From assembly GCA_016873845.1 (NCBI GenBank), contig VGVX01000016.1:1-44373 (forward strand): a stretch of 44,373 nucleotides of DNA, read 5' to 3'. Origin of the DNA: Ignavibacteria bacterium (GTDB lineage Bacteria > Bacteroidota > Ignavibacteria > Ch128b). Below the pieces are notes generated by a model, which had not been told where the DNA came from, searched no databases, and worked only from the letters and a program-made list of their open reading frames with translations. Made by a program: the position numbers and the translations under genes. Positions 14,845 through 25,571 of the stretch are shown here, in pieces; position 1 is the stretch's first letter; every line of letters starts with the position of its first letter.

Positions 14845-16284
14845 ATGATCAACAGAATATTATTTATAGAACCAAAATCACCTGACCTCCACATTTTTTC
14901 AACATTTGCACTTCCGAGATTGGGAACAATCCTTCTTGCAACAATTGCCAAAGAACATGGATATGAGTGTCGAGTATTAATTGAAAATATTGAAGAGCTG
15001 AATTCAGAACTGCTTTGGGAATTTGATCTCGTTGCAATTTCTACAATTACTTCAACTGCACCTCGTGCTTACGCCATCGCAGATTATTGCAGGAAAATTG
15101 GAATCCCAGTTGTGCTCGGCGGTTCTCATGTAACGTTTTGTAAAGATGAAGCACTCGAGCATGCTGACTTTGTTATTCGTGGTGAAGGAGAAAAAGCTTT
15201 TCTGAAATTGGTGGATGCTTTAAATTATGATTACTCCTTGAATGATGTTCCAAACCTTTCCTTCAAAAATGGTTCTGAAATTATTCACAATTCAACCGAA
15301 GAACATATCTTCAATCTTGATGAACTTCCTCACCCGGATTTTACTTTGATACAGGGGGGGATGAAGAATTTAAATAACACCCGAATTATTCCTGTTCAAA
15401 CCTCTCGCGGCTGTCCGTTCGATTGCACATTTTGCTCAGTAACTACGATGTTTGGGCATAAATATCGTTTTAACTCAGTGGAGTATGTCCTCGAAGAAAT
15501 TTTTGAATACAATGATGATCCAAACAATTTTATTTTCTTTTACGACGATCATTTCCTCGCTAATAGAAAAAGGACAAAACAATTGCTTGAAGAAATGATC
15601 AGGAGAAAGTTCAGACTGAAATGGTCTGCACAAGTGAGAGCTGATATTTCGAAAGATGAGGAATTGATTCGATTGATGAAACAGGCAGGCTGTCAGACGG
15701 TGTTCATAGGATTTGAATCAACAAATCCTGATAGTTTACTGAGCATGAAGAAAAAGCAAGATGTAAATGACAGTATCCAAGCAATTTACATTTTAAAGAA
15801 ATACAAAATTGCTATACACGGAATGTTTGTATTTGGATTTGATGAAGACACTGCCAAATCCTGCAATGCGACTATCAAATTTGCGAAGAGACACAAGCTA
15901 AGCTCTGTACAGTTTTTATTACTCACTCCATTTCCAGGAACAAGTCTTTATGAAAAATTAATTAATGAAAATCGAATTTTATTGAACGATTGGAGCTTTT
16001 ACGATGCTCATCATGTAGTTTTTCAACCAAGGAACTTTTCAATTCTGGAATTACAATTAGCTCAAATGAAAGGGCACAAGAAATTTTATTCGCAGATTCA
16101 ATTGATGAGAAGAATATTTTTATTGCGGATTGAAGAGGCGGTAATCAATATTTATGCTCGGAGATTAAATAGATTCTGGAAGAAGTTGAATAAACCTTAT
16201 TTGAAGCTTGCAAACCTTGTCAGGAATTCAAAATGTTTCGAAATCAAGTTTAACATCAAAAAGCCAGTAAATATTTTAGAGTAA
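14845..16284 (+). CDS. B12-binding-domain radical SAM protein
   Basis: The protein has 479 residues. An N-terminal cobalamin-binding-type Rossmann domain (about 1-125) includes LVAISTITS and IPVVLGGSHVTF. The radical SAM core carries the iron-sulfur cysteines Cys190, Cys194 and Cys197 in RGCPFDCTFCSV, and FYDDHFLANRK and GFESTNPDSL in later strands. The last 90 residues are basic and helical. Relatives include BchE-, methylase- and hopanoid-modifying enzymes, and the substrate cannot be deduced. It is co-transcribed with the tandem-MerR regulator. Many class B enzymes lack the DxHxxG cobalamin motif, and none is visible here, so actual B12 binding is uncertain. Confidence 0.85.
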   Translation: MINRILFIEPKSPDLHIFSTFALPRLGTILLATIAKEHGYECRVLIENIEELNSELLWEFDLVAISTITSTAPRAYAIADYCRKIGIPVVLGGSHVTFCKDEALEHADFVIRGEGEKAFLKLVDALNYDYSLNDVPNLSFKNGSEIIHNSTEEHIFNLDELPHPDFTLIQGGMKNLNNTRIIPVQTSRGCPFDCTFCSVTTMFGHKYRFNSVEYVLEEIFEYNDDPNNFIFFYDDHFLANRKRTKQLLEEMIRRKFRLKWSAQVRADISKDEELIRLMKQAGCQTVFIGFESTNPDSLLSMKKKQDVNDSIQAIYILKKYKIAIHGMFVFGFDEDTAKSCNATIKFAKRHKLSSVQFLLLTPFPGTSLYEKLINENRILLNDWSFYDAHHVVFQPRNFSILELQLAQMKGHKKFYSQIQLMRRIFLLRIEEAVINIYARRLNRFWKKLNKPYLKLANLVRNSKCFEIKFNIKKPVNILE

Positions 16285-16428
16285 CGATTACCGACTGATG
16301 ATTCAGCACGATATCTAACTTCAGCTACAAATGAGCCTGCTCTAAATAGGTTGCAGCATTGATTTAGAATCGGATGTTAGTTGAAAAACGAAAAATTTTT
16401 TCATCAATTGTACCTTTTTAGATTCGGC

Positions 16429-17820
16429 TCATAAATTAAAATACATCTTGTATTCGAAAGGATGCGGCATTGTAGCAATTGATTTTATTTCTTCCTCTTT
16501 CAACTTAATCCATTGTTCAAGAAGTTTGTCTGTGAATACACTATCGCGTTTCAAAAATTCATTATCCAATTCAAGGGCATCCAAAGCTTCTGCTAAATTT
16601 CTTGGGAGAAAGTGAATGGTCTTATCTTTTCCTAAATCAAAAATGTTCGTATCGTACGGACCGAATCCTTCTTGGGAAGGCTCAATCTTATTTATGATTC
16701 CATCTAATCCAGCCATCAGCATTGCACTATAACATAAGTATGGGTTTGAGGTTGCATCCGGTGGGCGATATTCCATTCGCGTCATCTTTGGATCGTTAAT
16801 GTACTTTGGAATTCGTATCGCTGAAGAACGATTTGCTTGGCCAAATGTAATTGCAACCGGAGCTTCGAAACCTGGAACGAGTCGTTTATAAGAATTTGTA
16901 CTTGGATTTGTAAATGCACACAAAGCAGGTGCATGTTTCAATAATCCGCCGATGTAGTATAAAGCTGTCTTGCTTAGATTTCCGTATTCACCCTTTTTGT
17001 AAAATACATTTTTGCTTTTCTTTGTAAGAAATTGATGAACATGAAGTCCATTTCCAGCTTGATGGAACATTGGTTTGGGCATGAAAGTGACGAATAAGTT
17101 TTTAATGCGTGATAAATTGAAAAGGGTATACTTGCTGATGATTGTTTTATCTGCCGCCTCGAGAAGATTCATGAAATGAGTTTCTATCTCTTGTTGTCCG
17201 CGTTCACCGACTTCATGATGATGATATTTAACTTTTACACCAAATTTTTTCAGATAGCTGCACGCTTCATCACGGAAATCATCGTAGATATCGAACGGAT
17301 TTGCGGCATGATAGGCGTTTGCATAAAACTCTTCTCCGTGTTCAATTCTATAATAAGACGAAGCTGTGCGAGTATCATATTCAACTTTACTGAAAATGTA
17401 AAACTCGAATTCGGGTCCCCACCAAGATCGATCGGCAACGCTGTGTTTCTTCAAAATGCCTTCTGCTTTTTCAGCGATGTATCTGCCGTCTTGTTCAAAA
17501 CGAGATCTTTTTAAATCAGTTAAATGTATATTCGTAAAGAAACTTAAAGTTGGAGCTTCTCTAAATGGATCGATCACTGCTGTTTCCAAGTCGGGAATTA
17601 AAATCATATCACTGTTTTCGACTTTTGAGAATTTATAACTCGAACCGTCGAATCCAACTCCATTCTTCACAATGTCGTCAAGTGTCATATCTGAAATTGG
17701 AAGTGAGATGTGATGAAGCTTGCCGATCAAATCGGTGCATTTCAAATCAATCACTTCGATGTGTCGTTTTTTGATCAGTGCATTCAGTTCTGAAATTTTT
17801 TTCTTTGTGTTCATATTCAT
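16429..17820 (-). CDS. glnA: Glutamine synthetase, type I
   Basis: It ligates ammonia to glutamate with ATP. The protein has about 463 residues from the ATG at 17820. Another ATG two codons later and a TTG at 17844 are alternatives, and none has a strong ribosome binding site. Motifs include the N-terminal FDGSS..... ENSDM, the metal-binding GPEFEFYIF, NGLHVHQFL, and NRSSAIRIP of the active site. In the adenylylation loop the usual Tyr is Phe (NIFDLGKD), so control by adenylylation is not expected. The C-terminus MPHPFEYKMYFNL is typical of this group. It is monocistronic. No amt or PII gene is adjacent, although an SbtB-type PII-like gene lies at 23354. Confidence 0.93.
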   Translation of the reverse strand: MNMNTKKKISELNALIKKRHIEVIDLKCTDLIGKLHHISLPISDMTLDDIVKNGVGFDGSSYKFSKVENSDMILIPDLETAVIDPFREAPTLSFFTNIHLTDLKRSRFEQDGRYIAEKAEGILKKHSVADRSWWGPEFEFYIFSKVEYDTRTASSYYRIEHGEEFYANAYHAANPFDIYDDFRDEACSYLKKFGVKVKYHHHEVGERGQQEIETHFMNLLEAADKTIISKYTLFNLSRIKNLFVTFMPKPMFHQAGNGLHVHQFLTKKSKNVFYKKGEYGNLSKTALYYIGGLLKHAPALCAFTNPSTNSYKRLVPGFEAPVAITFGQANRSSAIRIPKYINDPKMTRMEYRPPDATSNPYLCYSAMLMAGLDGIINKIEPSQEGFGPYDTNIFDLGKDKTIHFLPRNLAEALDALELDNEFLKRDSVFTDKLLEQWIKLKEEEIKSIATMPHPFEYKMYFNL

Positions 17821-17869
17821 TAATTTATTAATGTAGAGATACAAATCATTGCATCTCTATGGTTATTAA

Positions 17870-19363
17870 TTATTCAAAAACGTTTTCAACGTTTATAATT
17901 TTAATTTTGTCTGGATTAATCTTAAAAGAATATTTTTGGATGTCTCTATCTTCATCCAAAATGTGCTGTGAAATATTTGAATGTTGATAAGTCATTGGAG
18001 AAACATTGTTCTCTAGAAGATCCTTCATAAACATTTGTGCGTTTTCGGACACTACTGCGACTTTGATATTTTTTGTATTTAAATATTTTCGAACTGCATC
18101 ATCGACTTGCTTTTTAGAGATCTTTGGCATTTTCTTTGCAATTTCGTCTATGAGATATTTTGTCTTATAGAAGTCTGAGTCCATTTGATATCCAAGTCTG
18201 CGTGATTGCGTCTGTACCCAAAGCTTTGAGTAGTTGATTAGAAATTTCTTCGTCTCTTCAAAATCTTTTTCTGGAATTCCATTTTTAATTAGAAGTTCAA
18301 TTTCCCGAATTGCCATTCGCAGAGAAAAATGCCTGTTCGCATTTGCAACGGGGCGAATCCATACACTGAAAAATTGCTGCTGACGCGGAATGTTCGGAAG
18401 CGGAAATGTACTTCCCCCTTCTTGAATAAAATTTTCAATATAAGAGTAGTCACCGTAATTTAATCCGCGGTCACCTCTCATTTTATTCATCAATACTCCA
18501 TTGAATGTCCTATGCTCTCCGAGATAAGAATTGGCAATCATCAAGGCAAGGAACTCCTTACTCGAACGAGTCAGATTAACGGGAAATCCAAATGAGAGGG
18601 CAGTTGAAATTGTTTTCTTTTCAATGAGATTAATTTCAACGTCTTGAATTTTGTTTGGTTGAGTCAGTTTAACAACATTTGTTTTTCCCTTTGGAAGCTT
18701 CACAAGATCGAATTTAATTTTGTCGATGAATTTTTTATCAAAGTTACCGGCTATCCCAACAGTTAGATTCGTCTGCGTGTAATATTTCTTATAGAAGTTT
18801 TTTGCATCATCGAGATTTATTGAGTTGAGACTCGATATTTTTCCTGCTTCGATATTTCCATATGGATGATTTTCATAAAGCATCTCTTCTAAAACAGCTT
18901 TACCGAGATTTTCATCATTCTCATTTCGTAAAGTGTTTTTAATGTAATTCAACTGTAAATCTTTGAGCCGTATAAAATCATTTTCATCCATTCGCGGGTT
19001 GGTGATAACCTGTTCAAAAATATTCCAGAATTTTTCAAGATTGTCTTTGTGAATTTCCGCGACAAATGTTGTAACTTCTTTATTCGGGATCACACCGATT
19101 CTCCCTGCCATTGGATAAAGTTTTTCGAGCATTTCTTTGTAGGTGACTAAGCCGTATCCGCCTTGTGAAATAAGATCTGCAGTTAATTGGTTTAATCCTT
19201 CTTTACCATCTGGTTCGTTTACACTTCCGACTCGGAACTGAATTCTAAACGAGATGATAGGAGAATCTGTAATTTTAATTGAAGTAAATTTCATACTTTG
19301 CGCCATAGAGTCAAACATAAATATTTGAAGGAAAATAACTGATAGACTAATAATCTTTTTCAT
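17870..19363 (-). CDS. M16-family peptidase, non-catalytic partner subunit
   Basis: The start is the ATG at 19363, eight bases after AGGAGG, which lies inside the last codons of the upstream gene. This gives about 497 residues with a Sec signal ending near MAQ. It has the two-lobed M16 fold, with NEPDGKEGLNQLTADLISQGG where active members have GxxHxxEH, so the zinc-binding HxxEH is replaced by NQLTA and the protein cannot be catalytic. A typical M16 C-terminal R/Y pair appears in RGDRGLNYGDYSY. It overlaps functionally with the catalytic gene one base upstream, forming the usual active/inactive heterodimer (as in mitochondrial processing peptidase). It probably works in the periplasm. Confidence 0.85.
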   Translation of the reverse strand: MKKIISLSVIFLQIFMFDSMAQSMKFTSIKITDSPIISFRIQFRVGSVNEPDGKEGLNQLTADLISQGGYGLVTYKEMLEKLYPMAGRIGVIPNKEVTTFVAEIHKDNLEKFWNIFEQVITNPRMDENDFIRLKDLQLNYIKNTLRNENDENLGKAVLEEMLYENHPYGNIEAGKISSLNSINLDDAKNFYKKYYTQTNLTVGIAGNFDKKFIDKIKFDLVKLPKGKTNVVKLTQPNKIQDVEINLIEKKTISTALSFGFPVNLTRSSKEFLALMIANSYLGEHRTFNGVLMNKMRGDRGLNYGDYSYIENFIQEGGSTFPLPNIPRQQQFFSVWIRPVANANRHFSLRMAIREIELLIKNGIPEKDFEETKKFLINYSKLWVQTQSRRLGYQMDSDFYKTKYLIDEIAKKMPKISKKQVDDAVRKYLNTKNIKVAVVSENAQMFMKDLLENNVSPMTYQHSNISQHILDEDRDIQKYSFKINPDKIKIINVENVFE

Positions 19364-19364
19364 T

Positions 19365-20699
19365 TTAGTTTCCTCCTGATGTAAGTAATACAACATTCCT
19401 GCTTTCACTGCCGAAATATTTTTTTGCTGCAGCTTGAATATCATCCGGAGTGATATTTGATATTGTCGAATAAAATCTGTTCAAACTGATAGGATCGTTA
19501 GTCAGGTTAACGTAATAAGAAACTGTCGATGCAACATCATCCGGATTATCAAGCCCGTGAATGAATGAATATTTCAGATTGGAAATTACATCGTTCAATT
19601 TCTTTGGAGAGACGGGATTCGATTTTAGCTCATCAATTGCATTGTAGATTGAATTTTTTACCTTATCAATGTCGCCTTCTTTTTTTATTCGCCCATAAAT
19701 TCGGAATAATGAAGGATCACGGTTCAAAGGCGCGCTTCCAGAAACAAAGTCGACAAGCTTTTCATCGAGAACTAATTTTTGATAAAGTTCAGAGGTCTCT
19801 GCAAAGAGAAGCCGTGAGATAACATTCAAAGCAGCAATATCTTTACTGAGATCATTAAACTCTGGGACTTTGTATCCAACATAAAGATAAGGTAAAGTTT
19901 TGTGCGGAGCTTTAGCATCAAGCGTCCTTTCTGCTTTTTGTTCGGGCTCTTTGGGAATGTTCGGTATGAAGGAACCTCGTTTCCAATTTCCATAATATTT
20001 ATCGACAAGTGATTTCGCTTTGTCGAAATTCACATCGCCGACAATTACAACTGTGCAATATTCCGGACGATAGTATCTATCAAAAAATTGAAGACTGTAT
20101 TCATATTGATTCGGCATTTCTTTTATGTCTTCTAAATAACCAATAGTAGTATGGCGGTAAGTGTGAGAGTTAAAAGCGAGCTTCGACATTTCTTCATTCA
20201 AAATTTGAAAAGGATTCATTGCGCTTTTATTGTACTCACCAAGAATTGCACCGGCTTCGGTTTGAAATTGCTCCTTACTGTACTTTAAGTTTTGAAATCT
20301 ATCTGACTCAATATCGATTATTGTTTCGAGTGCATCTGCACTTGCGACTATATGGTACGCGGTTAAATCCAATGATGTAAACGCATTTGAATCTGCGCCG
20401 AGCAATTTCAAAACACGGTTATACTCAACATCTGAATATTTTTCAGTTCCTCGAAACATCATGTGTTCGAAAAAGTGTGCGAATCCTGTTTTGCCTGGTT
20501 CAACTTCATTTCTTGAACCTGTACGAACAATTGTGTAATAGGCAACAACGCCAGGACTATTGTATGGGATCACTACAAGATTTAAACCATTATTTAAAGA
20601 ATATTGTTTAATCTCGTAAGGAAAAATATTTTCAGAGTGCGAAGTCATTGTCAATCCTAAAGAAAAAGTTAATATCAGTATGCTTTTTATAAGTTTCAT
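19365..20699 (-). CDS. M16-family zinc metallopeptidase, catalytic subunit
   Basis: This 444-residue secreted protein has a Sec signal (ILILTFSLGLTMTSHS) and the catalytic zinc motif HFFEH near residue 82, within GKTGFAHFFEHMMFRGTEKY. The second glutamate ligand is expected about 70 residues downstream, near EAGAILGEYNKS. ATG follows AGGAGG by seven bases. It precedes the inactive M16 partner by one base, so the pair is made together. M16 enzymes cleave small peptides or signal remnants inside a closed chamber. A specific substrate cannot be told. Confidence 0.9.
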   Translation of the reverse strand: MKLIKSILILTFSLGLTMTSHSENIFPYEIKQYSLNNGLNLVVIPYNSPGVVAYYTIVRTGSRNEVEPGKTGFAHFFEHMMFRGTEKYSDVEYNRVLKLLGADSNAFTSLDLTAYHIVASADALETIIDIESDRFQNLKYSKEQFQTEAGAILGEYNKSAMNPFQILNEEMSKLAFNSHTYRHTTIGYLEDIKEMPNQYEYSLQFFDRYYRPEYCTVVIVGDVNFDKAKSLVDKYYGNWKRGSFIPNIPKEPEQKAERTLDAKAPHKTLPYLYVGYKVPEFNDLSKDIAALNVISRLLFAETSELYQKLVLDEKLVDFVSGSAPLNRDPSLFRIYGRIKKEGDIDKVKNSIYNAIDELKSNPVSPKKLNDVISNLKYSFIHGLDNPDDVASTVSYYVNLTNDPISLNRFYSTISNITPDDIQAAAKKYFGSESRNVVLLTSGGN

Positions 20700-20826
20700 A
20701 ATTTTACCTCCTATTTTTTTTTCAAATCCATGAAAACTTGTACTGAGCTAGTTGAAGTATCTGTTCAATCCGCTAAATCCGCATTCTATTTCGTAATTAC
20801 AGTTTGAATTTAAAACAGTTGAGATT

Positions 20827-22143
<1,317 letters not shown>

Positions 22144-22374
22144 TTATACTAAATTACCGAGAAAGGGATGCAAAGGCAATCCTGCTTCTTTATAGTTATT
22201 TGCTTATCAATAGGAATTTATTATTTTATCGCCGAAGTTAAATCAAATCGTAAACTTTTTTCAAATTTCGAAACGAAATTCGATTTAAATATTAACTTAA
22301 AGTAAGTCCTTTATAAACAACTTTACAACAATCAATTCTGAACTTGGTCTATAGAAAATAAGTAGGATTATCCG

Positions 22375-23352
22375 ATGAGTCTAGATTTTATCTTATCAAA
22401 TCTACTTAATCCACCAATTTTATTCTTCTTTTTGGGAATTCTCGCTGTGATTGTTAAATCTGACTTAGATATTCCTCAGCCCGTTCCAAAATTACTCTCC
22501 TTATATTTATTGTTTTCAATTGGTTTTCACGGTGGAACTTCATTAGCTAATAGCGGATTGAATCAAGATGTCATTCTAATTCTTTTTGCTGCAATTTTTA
22601 TGGCGATGTTCGTTCCCATTTGTGCCTTTTTTATTTTAAGGTGGAAATTTGATGTATACAATGCTGCAGCAATTGCTGCTGCTTATGGATCAGTTAGTGC
22701 AGTAACTTTTATAACCGCAGGATCATTTTTAAAACAATTACAAATAAGTTATAGCGGACATTTAGTGGCAGGTATGGCTATCATGGAATCTCCTGCGATT
22801 GTAATTGGACTTATATTGATCAGGCTATTTACAGGAAAATTCAAACTCAGGGAAAGCATTTTCAGTTTTGCAGAAGTAATTAAAAAATCAATTGTTAACG
22901 GATCTGTTTTCTTGCTGATCGGCAGTCTTTTAATTGGATTCATTTCTGGAGAGAAGGGGGATGAAGCCCTTTCACCCTTTACAGATTTAATATTCAAGGG
23001 TGTGCTATCATTTTTTCTACTTGATATGGGTTTGATTGCAACAAAGAGAATTAGTGATATAAAGCAAGTTGGGATCTTCAGCACTTCATTCGCAATTATT
23101 GTTCCTTTGTTAAATGCTGCCATTGGAATTTTAATCTCGTTTCTAATCGGAGTCTCGAAAGGTGATGCAATGATGTTCACGATTCTTTGTGCAAGTGCAT
23201 CTTATATAGCTGTTCCAGCTGCTATGCGATACGCTGTACCCGAAGCCAATCCGAGTTTGTACGTTACAATGGCTTTAGTGATTACTTTTCCCATGAATAT
23301 ACTCCTCGGTATTCCAATTTACTATTACGTTATCAATTTAATCTGGATGTAA
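22375..23352 (+). CDS. sbtA: SbtA-type sodium-dependent bicarbonate permease
   Basis: The 325-residue integral membrane protein has about ten hydrophobic segments in two inverted halves. It matches the SbtA family, with KLLSLYLLFSIGFHGG, AAAYGSVSAVTF and the second-half ASASYIAVPAAMRYAVPEANPSLY. SbtA imports bicarbonate with sodium, best known from cyanobacterial carbon concentration. The ribosome binding site AGGA sits seven bases before ATG. The PII-like partner follows after one base, the conserved SbtA-SbtB arrangement. In a presumably heterotrophic organism it may supply bicarbonate for carboxylases rather than for Rubisco (inference). Confidence 0.9.
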   Translation: MSLDFILSNLLNPPILFFFLGILAVIVKSDLDIPQPVPKLLSLYLLFSIGFHGGTSLANSGLNQDVILILFAAIFMAMFVPICAFFILRWKFDVYNAAAIAAAYGSVSAVTFITAGSFLKQLQISYSGHLVAGMAIMESPAIVIGLILIRLFTGKFKLRESIFSFAEVIKKSIVNGSVFLLIGSLLIGFISGEKGDEALSPFTDLIFKGVLSFFLLDMGLIATKRISDIKQVGIFSTSFAIIVPLLNAAIGILISFLIGVSKGDAMMFTILCASASYIAVPAAMRYAVPEANPSLYVTMALVITFPMNILLGIPIYYYVINLIWM

Positions 23353-23353
23353 A

Positions 23354-23647
23354 ATGAAAACTCTAAAAAAAGTAGAAATAATAACGGATTCAATTGTACT
23401 GGAAAAAATTACTTCTCTCCTTGAAAAGTTGGAAGTGGGTTATACGGTCATCCCAGAGGTATTTGGTAAGGGAAGTCGTGAAAAAAGATTTGATGATGAT
23501 GTTACGGATACATTCCGGAATATAATGGTAATAATCTGTTGCGATGAACCAACAGCTGTTAAAATTTCTGAGGGTGTTGAAAAAATAATTCTGGATCGAG
23601 GTGGAATTGTATTAATTTATGATGTTGATATGATATATCACGGGTAA
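23354..23647 (+). CDS. sbtB: SbtB-like PII-family regulator
   Basis: This 97-residue ferredoxin-fold PII-like protein starts VEIITDSIVLEKITSLLEKL and shows the VIPEVFGKGSREKRFDD T-loop region and the C-terminal ILDRGGIVLIYDVDMI. SbtB binds adenine nucleotides such as cAMP, AMP, ADP or ATP and inhibits or tunes SbtA. The C-terminal Cys pair of cyanobacterial SbtB, used for redox control, is absent, so that control is not expected. Its gene lies one base after sbtA and is cotranscribed with it. Confidence 0.85.
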   Translation: MKTLKKVEIITDSIVLEKITSLLEKLEVGYTVIPEVFGKGSREKRFDDDVTDTFRNIMVIICCDEPTAVKISEGVEKIILDRGGIVLIYDVDMIYHG

Positions 23648-23862
23648 TTGTTCTGGATTGGAATGCTCATCTTAGAATGAATCTTTCGAATTTTTTCAAT
23701 AATAAATATTAATTAAACCAACATTTAAATAATAGAAAAAACCAGTGGCATTCGATTCAATTGAGAGTTGTTTTTTGGATTCTTGATGTTTGAAATAAAA
23801 CTCTTGTAAGTTATCTTTGTCATAGTGAACCACTATTAATTAAACAATTAGAGAGGAATGAA

Positions 23863-25326
23863 ATGACGTACATTACCGAATCGGGAAAGAAATTAGTTAC
23901 GTTAATCCCAGGCGATGGAATTGGACCTGAGGTTGTTAATTCAGCAAGAAAAATTATTGAAGCTGCTGGTGTAGCGATAGAGTGGGAAGAAAGAGAGGCA
24001 GGATTCAGTGTTTTTAAAAAAGGTCTCGAATCCGGTGTTCCAAAAGAAACAATCGAATCAATTGGCAAAACAAGAGTTGTATTAAAAGGCCCTCTTGAAA
24101 CCCCAGTCGGCTTCGGCGAAAAAAGTGCAAACGTTACACTCCGAAAACTTTTTGAAACATTTGCTAATATTCGGCCCGTTAGAGAACTGCCTGGCATAAT
24201 CACTCCTTATAGCGGCCGTAATATTGATTTAGTTGTTGTGCGAGAAAATGTTGAAGACCTTTACGCCGGGATTGAGCACATGCAAACTCCAGGCGTTGCC
24301 CAATGTCTAAAATTAATTTCCAAAAAAGGTTGTGAAAAGATAATTCGATTAGCCTTTGAATTTGCGATATCAGAAGGAAGAACCAAAGTTCATTGTGCTA
24401 CTAAATCAAATATCATGAAATTCACAGAAGGCATGCTAAAGAAAACCTTCGAGGAAATTGCACCTGAATATCCAGATATCGAATCTTCACATATAATAAT
24501 TGATAACTGCGCTCATCAGTTGGTAAAAAAACCTGAGCAGTTTGAAGTGATTGTAACCACAAATATGAATGGTGATATCATCAGCGATTTGACTTCAGCG
24601 CTGATCGGCGGATTGGGTTTTGCACCTTCTGCAAATCTCGGTAATGAAGTGGCTATTTTTGAAGCTGTTCATGGTTCTGCGCCAAAATATGCAGGGAAGA
24701 ATGTGATCAATCCTACCGCTCTTATCTTTTCGGCCATCATGATGCTGAGATATTTGGATGAGTTTGAAGCCGCTTCTAAAATAGAACATGCTGTCCTTGT
24801 AACTTTGGAAGAAGGAAAGGTAAAAACTGGTGACGTTGTTGGCTACGATAAGGGAACTCCAACAACAAAATATACTGATACAATAATCGGCAACTTAGGA
24901 AAAACTGCTAAGAAATGGAGTGTTCGGGACTATAAGAAAATTAAATTACCAGCTGTAGATAAAGCTCCTGATATTGTTAAGATAGAAAATCATAAATTGA
25001 TTGGTTCGGACATCTTCATTGAATCTCCACTTTTTCCGGATAGCTTAGGTAAAAGTCTTGACGAGATTTGTAAATCAACTAAATTAAAACTGAAAATGAT
25101 TTCCAACAGAGGAACAAAGGTATATCCTGCAACAGGTGCAATCACCGATGTTGTAGATCATTATAGATGCAGATTCATCAGACGAGATGAGACTGCCTCA
25201 CTAAATGATGAAAATATATTTGAACTTTTACAAAAAGTCGCCGCTCTGCACAAATGGATGCATGTTGAAAAATTAAGAGAATTCAATGGGCAGCCATCGT
25301 TCACCAAAGCTCAGGGTGAAGATTAA
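23863..25326 (+). CDS. icd: Isocitrate dehydrogenase (NADP+), Thermus-type
   Basis: It oxidatively decarboxylates isocitrate to 2-oxoglutarate in the TCA cycle. The 487-residue protein is longer than E. coli-type enzymes and resembles the Thermus thermophilus form along its whole length, including a C-terminal domain (about 365-487) with LKMISNRGTKVYP, DHYRCRFIRRDE and KAQGED. The active-site block VHGSAPKYAGKNVINPTAL has the Lys-Tyr pair usually associated with NADP+ preference. That is an inference from the family. ATG follows GAGAGGA. It is a single gene with a strong hairpin downstream. Confidence 0.92.
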   Translation: MTYITESGKKLVTLIPGDGIGPEVVNSARKIIEAAGVAIEWEEREAGFSVFKKGLESGVPKETIESIGKTRVVLKGPLETPVGFGEKSANVTLRKLFETFANIRPVRELPGIITPYSGRNIDLVVVRENVEDLYAGIEHMQTPGVAQCLKLISKKGCEKIIRLAFEFAISEGRTKVHCATKSNIMKFTEGMLKKTFEEIAPEYPDIESSHIIIDNCAHQLVKKPEQFEVIVTTNMNGDIISDLTSALIGGLGFAPSANLGNEVAIFEAVHGSAPKYAGKNVINPTALIFSAIMMLRYLDEFEAASKIEHAVLVTLEEGKVKTGDVVGYDKGTPTTKYTDTIIGNLGKTAKKWSVRDYKKIKLPAVDKAPDIVKIENHKLIGSDIFIESPLFPDSLGKSLDEICKSTKLKLKMISNRGTKVYPATGAITDVVDHYRCRFIRRDETASLNDENIFELLQKVAALHKWMHVEKLREFNGQPSFTKAQGED

Positions 25327-25364
25327 AAAATAAAATTCTTTGGATAAACCCATCAGGTTATTAA

Positions 25365-25390
25365 GGAATAGCTGCTTCGGCAGTTATTCC
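25365..25390. terminator. UUCG-capped hairpin after icd
   Basis: GGAATAGCTGC and GCAGTTATTCC form an 11-bp stem with one G-T wobble and a stable CUUCGG tetraloop, 39 bases after the icd stop codon. No T run follows directly, so it may stabilise the mRNA 3' end or be Rho-independent only in part. Confidence 0.6.
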
Positions 25391-25571
25391 TACCGTATTA
25401 ATTGCACGATAGATATAACAGTGAGTGAAGTCTGAATCTCATAAAAACTTTCCTCTGCCATATTTTCAATTTTATTAATCCAATTTATTAAAGCTTAATG
25501 AACCTGCTCTATTAAGCCGATATGTTTTATTAAGTTGAGTTATTCATTATATTTAATAAAAATTATTCAGC

